Shown here: one piece after another, positions 53,362 through 63,780 of the stretch
How the letters are laid out: each line of letters starts with the position of its first letter
How positions within the stretch are numbered: the stretch's first letter is position 1
Source: Lantana camara
Lineage: Eukaryota; Streptophyta; Magnoliopsida; Lamiales; Verbenaceae
Length of the DNA stretch: 64,000 nucleotides
Assembly: GCA_037501455.1 (NCBI GenBank)
Contig: CM074863.1
Span: forward strand, 61,857,501 to 61,921,500
Direction of reading: 5' to 3'
Translations under genes and position numbers: made by a program
Notes under the pieces: generated by a model
Seen by the model: the letters and a program-made list of their open reading frames with translations, nothing else
What the model was told of the DNA's origin: nothing
Databases searched by the model: none

Positions 53362-55279
53362 CTATAAGGAACCAATAGTTAGAGGGATAGAAAAACTCCC
53401 AGGGTCCATCAGCTTTTGGGAAAGCTTCTGCTGAATCATTGTATTGCACTTTTCAGTGAGTGAAACTGTAGAAAAGTCTTCAGACTTCCCTTTTCTTGAA
53501 ATCACTTCCATCAAAAACTTCAAATACTTAGGCATTTGAGCTAATGCCTCCGCAAAAGAGATGTTAATGTGAAGCTGCTTGAACATGCTCAAAAACGTCT
53601 CAATTTGTTTCTCTAACTTTTGTATCTGTAATTTCTGAGGAAATATCCCCGGTGGCACTTGTTCCTTAGCTGCCACACTCACCTTTAGCTTTGAAGGGAC
53701 CTCTTCCTTTTTCTCCTACATCTCCACTTTTACGATCTCAACTACCTCTTCAATCCTCTCCTAACTCAACTTTTCAAATTTAAAAACTGCCAACAACTTT
53801 GGACTATCATTTTCGCGATTGTTTTGCACAAAATGGCCTTACAATGCTCCTTGGGATTGTTCTCAGTTTGACTCAGTAACATTCGTGGACCTCTCATATT
53901 CAAAGATTGGCCAATCTGGCCAATCCGAGTCTCCAAATTTTTATTCTGATTCACCACATGTTCCACTCGAGTCTCCAATTTCTGATAACTTCTGTAGAAA
54001 CAACTATGAATTTCTCAAGTACAGCCTCCCATCCATGCTTCTATTCCTGCTGAGGAGGTGGGGCGTGGTATGGAACGGGTGGTCTTTGTTGAAACAAAGC
54101 TCTCGGCTGAAACTGTGGTCTAGGCTGAGATGGTGGTTGTTGAACATTCTGATTATTATACCAGGAAAGATGGGGATAGTAGTTCCATCCTGGATTGTAG
54201 GTATTCGAGTAAAGGTCATTCACCGGTTTTGAGTTGTTTACATAATTCACTTGCTCTTGCACCTGTTCTCCTACATTGGTATGAGGGTACACATTAAATG
54301 CATGTGGACCACCACAAATTTCACAAATTACCTGAACTGGTTGTGCTTGTGTCCCAACTGCATTCACAGAGAGTTGGTCTAATCTCTCGTTAAGAGCTTC
54401 AAACTGGGCATTGATGGAGGCTAATCCATCTCGTTCTGCAACTACTGCTTGCACTTTAGCGGGTTGGGAATGGCTCCTGTCATGTACAAAAATATCATTC
54501 TGTGACATATTGTCTAACAGTTCTTTAACAATGGTCTCAGATTTGGACAAGAATGCTCCGCCACAGCGGCATCCATCGCTTCTCTGTATGTAGGGGACAT
54601 CCCGTTATAGAATGTCTGAATCAATAACCAACCGGGAATCCTATGATGAGGGCACTTCTTCAGCAAATCCTTAAATCTTTCCCACGCCTCATAGAAGGAT
54701 TCTCCATCTAGTTGTCTGAAACCTTGAATATCAATCCTGTACTTCGTGGTCTTACTGAGCGGAAAGAACTTGGCTAAGAAAGCCTGAGAAAGCGCATCCA
54801 ATGTCTGAAAGGACTCATTCGGTATAGTACTTAACCATGCTTTGGCTATTTCCCTTAGTGAAAACGGGAAAAGCCTGACTCGAATAACATCAGTTGTGAT
54901 ATTATGGATCTTGAAGGTATTGCACACCTCAAGGAAATACTCAAGATGTGATGTTGGATCCTCTAGTGATAATCCTGAAAACGGATTGTTCTGCAGCAAG
55001 TTGATTATAGTTGCTTTGATCTCAAAGTTGTTTGGTCCAATCGGGGGACGAGTTACGGTGTGGATTGCTCTAGCATTTGGCAAGTTGTAATCTCTAATCG
55101 CAAGAGGAGGCGGTGGTGATGGATCTACAACCCCCTCCGCCTCTTGCATTGTTTGGATCTACTGCCATTGATTCGATTGTGGATTTCTTACTTTTCTTTT
55201 TCTTCTTCCTAACAGCGCTGAGTGTTCTCTCGATTTTCGGATCGTACGGAACTAGTTTCGGATCTTGAGATCTTTGCAT
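53362..55279 (-). pseudogene. gag: Athila-like gag, several frameshifts
   Basis: Start placed at MQRSQDPKLVPYDP (55279). The frame breaks near 55150, then 55149-54514 holds the gag core (NNPFSGLSLEDP..HLEYFLEVC, 'LFPFSLREIAKAWLSTIP', FLAKFFP, 'GESFYEAWERFKDLLKKCPHH'). It breaks again near 54540 and continues with CEICGGPHAFNVY, a knuckle whose last Cys is Tyr, and a Gln/Pro-rich tail. Degraded C-terminal gag follows (53978-53362) with the last 'MDPGSFSIPLTIG'. It once built the particle and is not translatable now. Confidence 0.85.
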
Positions 55280-55412
55280 GCACTGTATACCTGCACACAA
55301 GCAAAGAAAATCCTTAGGTCAATTCCACAATGACTAAGATCAAAACAGAAAATAAAGTAATGGTCTAAAGCACTAGATCAAAATATTTAAGTAATATTGA
55401 TTTAAAACGCCT

Positions 55413-55430
55413 TCCCCGGCAACGGCGCCA
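55413..55430 (-). other. Primer binding site, tRNA-Asp type
   Basis: TGGCGCCGTTGCCGGGGA on the minus strand, six bases inside the 5' LTR. It is complementary to plant tRNA-Asp, as in other Athila elements. Confidence 0.9.
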
Positions 55431-55436
55431 AAAATT

Positions 55437-56754
55437 TGTTGGTGCTTTAGATTCAATAAGTTAAAACCAATCGTGCAAGTGTACACTTAATATACACGTA
55501 GCACAATAGGATCGTACCCACAGGGAAGGGAAATCAATCACTACTCAATATTTATTTCTAATCTAGAAACCAAACGAATTCAAGTTGTTATATCTACCTA
55601 CTAGAATAAAATTGAAGTACTTAACTATAAGGAAACAAAAATAGCACACTTAAACACGGATTAAACTCAGTAGACTAAATAGGCAGGGGAGTAATGACTT
55701 ATGCATTCAGGATTCAATACAATACTTGTTTGACAAGTGTAATTCTACAACCTAGTCACTCATATATGAATTATCCTCTCTCAAGGTATAACCATGTATT
55801 TAATTAAGCTCAACGTTGCTCTCGCAATGATCAATGTATTAATTAAACCAACAAGACCAAGAGTAGTGCAATTCCTATTCTAGCGGCTTGGCATGGAATA
55901 AGATTTACTGTTGTATAGACCATAACAAAATCTCTTTGCATTCATACAATCTACTAGTTATGAAAACCATCTTAATTACCATTAGCCTCTCGATTCTCTA
56001 GTAATTCTAGATTATGCAAAGGGTGATCAGGCCTTCACAATTCAATTTAAATTAGTTTTCACACTAAGAATTAGTACAAGTCATTCAAGCATCATATCAA
56101 ACACATATCATACATTCATCATCACTCCCCTAGCCCGAGGGGTTTAGCTACTCATAATTAAAGCAAAACTCATAAAACTAAAGTAAAGTGCATTGAGGAA
56201 ATTCATGTTCATCAAATCAAGACAAGGTCTCAAAATTAAACTCATAAACATTCAGTAAGAATTAGGAAAAATGAATCTAACATGAAAACTAACTAAAACC
56301 GAAGTTAAAGGAATTAGTTTGAGAAATTAAAGCAGTAAATAAACCGAAAAACCGAAATTGTTTAAGAACTCGATCCTTTCGTTTTCTTGAAATTCTTTGA
56401 ACAACTCTTCAAAACTCCAGAACTTCTCCCCTCAGGCTAGGTCACGAATGGAGGAAGAACTCTCTCAAGAAGACTCCAAAACGCACTTAAATAGTTGCCC
56501 AAAATTCTATCTCACCGCCCTAGGTAACGGGCATTACCTATCTATGCGTAATCCTTGTTAACGCCCGTTACTGCCTTGAAATCGCAATAACGCTTTTATA
56601 AGTGGTAACGAGCACTACCCCTTTCCTTCTGCCTAGGGGTAACGGGCGTTACCCTTCTGATTTGCCAAAAGTGTTGCTCCTGTGTCTGTTAACGGGGGTT
56701 AACAAACTTGTACTTCCAAAGGGTACCGGAAGTTACTCTTTTTGCCTCCAACTG
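55437..56754 (-). repeat. Athila-like 5' LTR, U3 end deleted
   Basis: Matches the 3' LTR from 42522 to about 43910 and then stops, missing the last ~150 bp. Adjacent sequence is copia interior. Dyads lie at 56524-56735. Confidence 0.85.
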
Positions 56755-57490
56755 GACATATTTGTTGGTGAGGTCGAACCAAACAACTCTTCCATTAAAT
56801 TGAATATTCCCTTAAAATATTAAGCTAATTTCGAAAATAGGTGTTTAATTCGAGGTGCAAACTTTGAATTAAATTCCTAGCATTCCATCAATAGGATTTA
56901 AGTTTAATAGGGAAAGCTAGTTGTTGTCCATGAGTCTTGGGTTGACTATGTGAAACCTATTAGTTCTTAGTTTCCTAATTGATCATTTTAATAATCAATA
57001 TTTCGAGATGAATTTTGGGGAAGGCGATGTCCGCGAGTCGTGGGTCATTCGAGCTAAGTTTTGATCTTGATCATATTGATGGGTCTAGCTTAATGCCTAA
57101 GTAAATATGGATGTTGCACGAGTCATGGGTCCATATTGAAAGATAGGTGATGCAAAAATATTACTAAGAATTTCACCGAGTTGGAATTGGTAAGTTGTAC
57201 CTACCTTAGGCTTTATCAAGAATATCCACGAGTCGTGGGTTCTAGACAAAGTGCTTAGGATCTTAGTACCCATTGGGATAACAAGTATCCTCTAAGATCT
57301 TTGAGAATTATAGATCTTCTAAAAACAGTGGGAGCTACATAGATTAAAGGCCTAATCTCATGTATATCGTTATTATTTAACGTGCTCACTTAGTTCTCTG
57401 TTTTTCCATTTAGGTCGTAGATTCTATGATTCTCTACGTGTTTTGAAATGGCAACCAAAAACACTCTAGTATCGATCCTCGAGTCAAACA
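56755..57490 (+). other. Copia 2 interior, continued
   Basis: Aligns with 32232-32950 of the young copia element ('TGTTGGTGAGGTCGAACC', the 'CGAGTCGTGGGTC' repeats, 'ACAGTGGGAGCTACAT'). No coding frame. It ends at the start of element E's LTR; the five bases before it are AAACA. Confidence 0.78.
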
Positions 57491-57663
57491 TGTAACGCCC
57501 CGACTTTTCGGACGTAAAGGTAGGACGTATGTGTTTACCTATTTGCGCGAATTAATTGTTTTTACGTGTTTTATATTTAATTTTATTATAATTGTTATTA
57601 TTTTATTATATTATATTATATTATCTTATTTTAATATTATTAATTATACATATATATATTTCG

Positions 57664-57698
<35 letters not shown>

Positions 57699-59162
57699 TA
57701 ATTATTATTATTAATTTAATGATTATACTAATTATATGTTATGTTAATTAATCATGTTTTAATTAGTTAATTATTCAAATATATATTTATACGTAGAAAA
57801 ATATAATTATGCATGAAAATCATAATTTATGCATGGAATTATTTCATTTTGCATGGGAATTTATTTATATTGCATGAATTGCATGGGATTTCATAATTTA
57901 TGCATGAATTGTATGTATGAGCTTGTTCGTTTATTTTGTGCTTCGTTCTTATATGATATGATATCAAATTGCCACGATTTTGTAATATGTTGTACATATA
58001 TGTGTTATGAACATGATTTTATGCTCGGGTTATGTTTTTGAATTTAATTGGTAGGTTAACGGATTTAATTTGAATTGAGAAACCAAATCGGGGGCTAACG
58101 AGCACTTAGCGTACCCTTGGTTCCGAATTTATTATCTTGAGCTCGGGAACTCGGATTCGAGTTCCGTGAACTCCGCTGAACTCGTAACAAAAATTCGAGT
58201 TTAGTAAACTTAGCCTCATATTTTTCCTAAGTCATTTGAAACTCCGAAATCTAACCGAAAAACGAAACGGCATTCAACTTGACCTTGCTGTACAATATGA
58301 GCCATATCTCACCCAAACCATAACCAAACTAACCATGGTTTGATTCCTTTGATCCCTAACTCAACCACCTATCATTACATATCAAGCCCTAACCAAGATA
58401 AGCCTCACACAATCCCCAAACATCAGCCAAAGCTACTGCTCTACAGTCCAGTCCCGAAACCCTTCATCCCTTGGAGATTTTGGAGCTCAAATCTCATCCA
58501 AACTTCAACCAATCATCAAGGTAAGCTTAGGGTTGTATTATATGTTTAATTCTGATCATTTTCATCCTTTCATTCACGAGTTTGAGCATGGTTTCATTAT
58601 TCTGGGCCATTTTTCCGAAAATTAGAGGATTTTGGGCAAATTCTTGAACTCCTTTGATTCTCTATGGTTTTGATTGATTCCAAGCCTGATATTAATTGTT
58701 TTGACTTCCTCATATCATTTATGATCATAGATTTCATGGTTGTTGAAATATTTATGAGATTTCATTTATGATCTTTTGAGAAAATCCCACATATAGGTCA
58801 CGTACGGTTGATGTCTTGATTGATCACTTTTGGAACTGATTTACTTGTTGAATACATGATATTTTGTTGCTTATTTGTTGGCCTTAACTGATATGGTTGT
58901 TTGGAGATCACGAGGTTCGTTCTTGCCCTGTTTTTCTTCGAGTTTTGGCCCTGTTTTTGTCACGCAGAGTTGCTGTCAAAACTGCTCATTTCCTTCCTTC
59001 TTTTTGCTGTCATTTTCGTGGCTTCTTAGCATGTGTTTTATCTGAGTTCTTGCAGCTCTTTTGTACCTTGTTTAGCCTCCTTTGTTGCCTGCTTTTCCTG
59101 CGTTTTTAGCTGCCCTGTTTCTGCGTCTGTTGCTGTAAAACCAGAGCTGTTTCTGGTTCGTG

Positions 59163-59282
59163 GCACGGGGGTGTGGTTTGTTGCTTTTCCGGCGAGACAC
59201 AGGGGTGCTGTGTGGGCTGGAGTTGCTGTACCGAGACACGGGGGTGTCTCGGTATAGGTTTGGAGGGTGACACGGGGGTGTC
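59163..59282 (+). repeat. Dyad cluster, GACACGGGGGTGTC type (element E)
   Basis: Dyads start near 59163, 59195, 59234 and 59269 (steps 32, 39, 35). The last two are extended perfect palindromic arms (GAGACAC/GTGTCTC, GTGACAC/GTGTCAC) around GGGG. Confidence 0.78.
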
Positions 59283-60370
59283 ACCCTGTTTTGCTTGAAC
59301 TCTGCTGCTTCTTCTTTGAATTGTTGCTGCTACTGTTTTTGTGATTGCATGGCTACGTGAGTGTGTGCTGTTGCTGCTGCTGTTTTGGCGTGCATGGTTG
59401 TGTTTGGTGTTGCGTGTATGCATTGCTTGTAATGTGTTGTGTGTGTTTTGATTGTGTAATGTGTGTGCAGCATGTGTGTTAGTGTGCATGCATGAGAGTG
59501 TTGTGGTGTGAGTGCATACATGTGTATAATAAATATAGTATACATATTGCATGCATGAGTTGTATTTATATATATGTAGTATATATGTGATTTATGCATG
59601 CATGTGTGTGTGTGTGTACGTGTATATATATATATTATATATACATATGATTATATCTTATTATATAATTAGTATATTATATATATATTATAATATATAT
59701 ATTTATTATATATTTTAAATATTATTTGATTTAATTTAATTATTGAAATTAATTGAATTCTATTTCGCGTATTTATTCTACCGACTATTGATTGAACGTT
59801 TTATTTATTTTATTCCTAAATGTGAATTGGAATAATATATGTTATGCTTATTTAATGAATGTTAGATTAATTGATATGCATTATGAATTATGAATTTATG
59901 AATTTATGAAATTTATATGAATTTATGAACTTATGAAATTGAATGAAATATATGAACGAATGAATGATTATATGATTTAAATCTCTTAATAGTGCACATG
60001 AACATCTTATTGATATAACATGATCATTTATGCATTCATCTCATATTCATTTCATTGCCGAGCGTCATATGTGGTAATTGAGTCTCATACCTTCTCTTTT
60101 GCACAGATTCGGGTTTGGTCGGAGACGAGGGCGAGCATTGAGACGCTTGTGCCTTTATTTTGCTTTGGTAAAGGTGGGTTTTTCTTCTACTAGTTAAACA
60201 ACCCTATAAATTCCTTATGTGCAAAGTTTTAAGCCAAAATAATATATTTATATAAATCGAGTCATTTTGGGTAAATGATTTCAAACGTATGACCCCTTTG
60301 TAATTATGAAACCCTACCTTATATTTGGCGAGACACATTTCTGATTTCTGATTATACGGGCCCCGGGACT

Positions 60371-60474
60371 TAGTATATGTGGCTAACCGAGGAAGCAAGG
60401 GCTGACGGGGATCCCATATACTAGTTCCAACCAAACTACGGTGATACCGGCCCTCGCTAGGAGTTTTAGCGAGG
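60371..60474 (+). ncRNA. Candidate structured RNA segment in LTR E
   Basis: Stem 1: TAGTATATG (60371-60379) with CATATACTA (60415-60423). Stem 2: CCTCGCTA (60452-60459) with TAGCGAGG (60467-60474). Against 3732-3835 both stems show base changes that keep pairing. Confidence 0.5.
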
Positions 60475-60869
60475 AATGGGAGCTGAGTGCCTTTGGGGGA
60501 TTCATGTACCCCCATTGGCCCATGTAAGAACCGGTGGTCAGGTCTAGCTAACTTGTCCACCACCCGGAGGATGAAGGTGTATATGTATGATTATGATCAT
60601 TTATGTATGTGCACGAAAGATATGTATGACAACCAATAATTATGATATGATTACACGAGGAGAAGGTTGGAGATTGTGCACGCTCACTCGCCGAGCTTAA
60701 ATCCTTATGAACAATTATGAATGAATATGAACGTCGTAATCCCGTTGATGTTTTCTATTGTTTTAACCACTTGGTAAATTCTTATCAAACTTCACACGGG
60801 ATTAGGGCTTGTATGTATGTGTTTAATTTATGCGATATTATATATCTTATGCCCCGTTTTTATACCCAC

Positions 60870-60916
60870 CAGTCTCTTTTAGACTGAACCCGGTTGTTTT
60901 CAGCTGTTTTGTGCAG
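60870..60916 (+). promoter_or_regulatory. Branch-point hairpin and 3' splice site, LTR E
   Basis: CAGTCT, loop CTTTT, AGACTG, with CTGAA at the branch-point position, then a pyrimidine-rich stretch and TGTGCAG/G. Confidence 0.58.
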
Positions 60917-61343
60917 GTATAGGAGTGCTAGGCGGGAATACAAGTCGTCTAGGTCTTGCATTTATGTTTAGCACTTCTTTTCAGTCTCATATTCATACTC
61001 TTGTTGCTACTTTTGTATTTGATCATATTATAGATTGGAGCGTTATGATTTTGTAGGCCGTGAGTGCCTTTGCATATTTGAATGCTCTTGTATATTGATT
61101 TTTTTGAGCTTGGTGGCTCACTGTATATATGCTAGGTAGTTCTTGCTTCCGCATTCTATTTTACTCTGATTCTTTATGTTTCTTGAGTTGAATGGTTTAA
61201 GGGTTAGTCCCGCCTAGCATAGCGTGTGTGTTGTGTCCCCGTTCTCCGTGGATTTGGCACGTGTATGGACTTCCATTTCATATACGGGTCAGGTCTCGGT
61301 GCGGGGGATGTGGTACCTTACGCTCGGGTGCTACATCCTTAAG

Positions 61344-61355
61344 TGGTATCAGAGC
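61344..61355 (+). other. Primer binding site of element E
   Basis: TGGTATCAGAGC, initiator-Met type. Confidence 0.93.
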
Positions 61356-61549
61356 TTAGGGTTGCAAAACCCGGGCTCTAGTGTCGTGTTGAGTCAGTTA
61401 GGTCGTTCGGCTTTAGGAACAACTTGTCAATGTGTTGCATATGCATTGTTTACGTGCTTGTGTGCTCTAAATCTTGAATTTTGATCGAGTTAATTGCACT
61501 TGCATGCATGGACTAAAAATAGCATGCATTTCAGTGTTTCTTGAACAGG

Positions 61550-62460
61550 ATGCCTCCACGTAGACACCGTGGGAGATCTCCAGGACGTCGTCGTCATCAT
61601 GATCGATCTCCTACGCCTCCACCCCAACCACAAGCACCATCGATGGATATGGGGAATTTTATGGAAGCAGTTTTCAACTATGTCGAGCATAGGAGGGCTC
61701 AAGCTCCCCCACCACAACAAGCAGAACAACAAGCTCCTCCACCAAATCATAATAACAATAGAGACCCTCATGGGGTGTTTCTAAGTTACAACCCCCCTCG
61801 ATTTTCTGGTTCTATCGATGATGCGGTCTCGGAGGGTTGGTTGATTCGAGTAGAGAGGATATCTGGAGTCCGACAGTTTACTAAGCAAGGGGAGGAAATC
61901 AAAAAGAAGGATCCGGGTTTTAGAGCTCCTATGAGAAGAGGTTCCGGATCGAATTCGGGAAAGAGGCCGATGATGCAAGCTAGTCCCCCTCCTAAGGGTC
62001 CGTTTAAGAAGCCAAGAATGGGAGGACCAACTCCACCGGTTCCAAAAGCTTTGCCTGCACCAATGAAGGATCGACAAGGTCCGAGTGAAGCACGATTCTC
62101 CAAGCCACCATGCACATATTGTGGAGGGCCAACCCACAACTATCACAAATGCTGGAAGAGGTTGGGTTTATGCCTAATATGTGGAAAAGGCGACCATATG
62201 GCGGATACTTGCCCCTACAAAGACCCCGGATATCAAAGACGAGTTCAAAGGCCAATGATCCTGGCTCGTGCTTACGCCCTCGAGGGTGAGGAGCAAGATG
62301 TAGAGATTGATCCCACAGCCGTGGTAGAAGGTACCTTATGCATACATAACATGAGCATTCATGCACTCTTTGATTCGGGTGCCACGCATTCCTTTATTTC
62401 TTATGATTTAGTTGCCACTCTGTGCTTGCCTGCTATTTGTTTTTTTTTTTTTCTTGCTTT
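61550..62460 (+). pseudogene. gag: Element E gag and protease start, internally deleted
   Basis: ATG at 61550 (MPPRRHRGRSPGRRRHHDR). It has a Pro/Gln-rich segment and the start of the gag domain (EGWLIRVERI), which jumps almost at once to a post-gag linker (QGEEIKKKDPGFRAP), so most of the capsid domain is deleted. Two CCHC knuckles at 62111-62212 are intact. The protease starts HALFDSGATHSFIS with a normal DSGA, then ends in a T-run at 62440 where the frame is lost. TTGAACAG/G directly before the ATG looks like a 3' splice site. Confidence 0.87.
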
Positions 62461-62499
62461 TTGGTGAGTTCGTCACTTGGTGGTAGCCTTCAGACAGAT

Positions 62500-63330
62500 C
62501 AGTTGGTTCGGGAGTGTTCAGTTTTGATTGAAGGGAAAGAATATCTGGCTGAATTGAAAGAGTTAAAGATTCAATTAGAGGAATTGCTCAAAGTGGGATA
62601 TACGGCCAAGTTCGTCACCTTGGGGTGCTCCGATTCTCTTTCTTAAGAAAAAGGATGGAACCCTAAGAATGTGTATAGATTACCGGGAGCTTAATCGGAT
62701 GACCGTAAAAGAATAAGTATCCGTTGCCCCATATTGAGGATTTATTCGATATATTACAGGGTTCGGGGGTATACTCAAAATTGGACTTGAGACAAGGATA
62801 CTATCAATTGAAGATCCGGGAAGAGGACATTCCGAAGACGGGATTTAACACCCGGTATGGACACTACGAGTTCGTAGTGATGCCTTTTGGATTGACTAAT
62901 GCTCCGGCTGCTTTTATGGATATGATGCATCGAATTTTCCGGCCCTATTTGGATAAGTTGTGGTAATCTTCATCGATGACATCTTAGTTTATTCGAGAAC
63001 TCCGGAGGATCATGCCAGGCACCTCAAGATTGTGTTGGATACCTTAAGAGAGCATCGGTTGTATGCTAAGTTTAGCAAATACGAGTTCTGGATGGATCGG
63101 GTAGCATTTCTGGGTCATATTATTTCAAGGAAAGGTTTAGAAGTAGACCCTTCTAAGATTGAGACGGTTATTCAATGGCAAAGCCCGAAAAATGCTTCAG
63201 AAGTAAGGAGTTTCTTGGGTTTGGCAGGCTACTATCGAAGATTTGTATAGGATTTTCGAAGATTGCAGCTCCTTTAACCCGATTGACTAAGAAGGTGGTT
63301 AAGTTGGGTGGGACGAGGCATGTGAGGATA
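62500..63330 (+). pseudogene. pol: Element E reverse transcriptase, several frameshifts
   Basis: The protease-RT linker is mostly missing. RT motifs [17 protein letters not shown] (62650-62700), [15 protein letters not shown], '[21 protein letters not shown]', then a one-base loss near 62957 before [11 protein letters not shown] (FIDD at 62969-62980). The thumb continues '[19 protein letters not shown]' and '[14 protein letters not shown]' to a stop at 63248. Active-site aspartates are kept but the chain cannot be made in one piece. Confidence 0.88.
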
Positions 63331-63352
63331 GCTTTCAACTTGTAAAGGAAAG

Positions 63353-63780
63353 TTGACCACCGCTCCTGTATTAGCATTTCCCAAAGGTACAGAAAGATAT
63401 ACAGTTTATACGGACGTCTCAAAGGAAGGTTTGGGATGTGTGTTGATGCAAAATGGAAGAGTAATCGCCTATGCCTCAAGGAAATTGAAAGAGCATGAAC
63501 AGAACTACCCCACTCATGATTTGGAATTAGTGGCAGTGATCTTTGCTTTGGGTAAGTGGAGACACTATCTTTATGGAATTTCGTTCGAGGTCTTCTCCGT
63601 TCACAAGAGTCTCTAATACTTATTCTCACATAAGGAAGTGAACAAGAGACAACGGTGTTGGATGGAACTTTTGGCGGATTATGAGGGTACAATCCGATAC
63701 CATCCGACAAGGCCAATTTGGTCGCGGATGCACTTAGTAGGAAAACTAGTGTGTCCGAAGTGAAAGTGGAAATTGGAGAT
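63353..63780 (+). pseudogene. pol: Element E RNase H, active-site Asp changed
   Basis: [14 protein letters not shown], '[23 protein letters not shown]', then VFSVHKSL where TDH is expected: the second catalytic Asp is Val. A stop at 63614 and a later frameshift precede the YHP..ANLVADALSRK region. Confidence 0.85.

Larger units (their letters stand above)
42522..56754 (-). mobile_element. Athila-like gypsy element, RT and integrase missing
   Basis: LTRs 42522-44060 (3') and 55437-56754 (5', U3 end lost) share long near-identical blocks. The tRNA-Asp primer site at 55413-55430 and Athila-type gag and protease fix the family. No RT, RNase H or integrase is seen; after protease comes a promoter-like region and an ORF-1-like gene. 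A 4.1-kb solo LTR and a TRIM are inserted into that gene. The element lies in copia 2; the left flank is AGTAG and the right end is deleted, so no TSD. Confidence 0.88.
57491..61335 (+). mobile_element. Element E 5' LTR (Tekay-like), complete
   Basis: 3845 bp from TGTAACGCCCC to GGGTGCTACA, with a primer site eight bases on. Donor AAG/GTAAGC at 58521 closes a leader with an AGCTC-rich end. The dyad cluster is at 59163-59282, simple AT repeats at 59600-59720, the structured box at 60371-60474, the hairpin at 60870-60886, and acceptor TGTGCAG/GT with CAG at 60914-60916. The presumed intron is 2396 nt. Open stretches inside are not genes. Confidence 0.93.

Noticed and set aside
58897..59257. Cys-rich frames in LTR E
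   Set aside because: Reading of the LTR intron and dyad cluster; not kept in the copy at 277-548.
61541..61549. Upstream TTG start of element E gag
   Set aside because: The ATG at 61550 gives the MPPRR start shared with elements B and C; TTG initiation is not needed.
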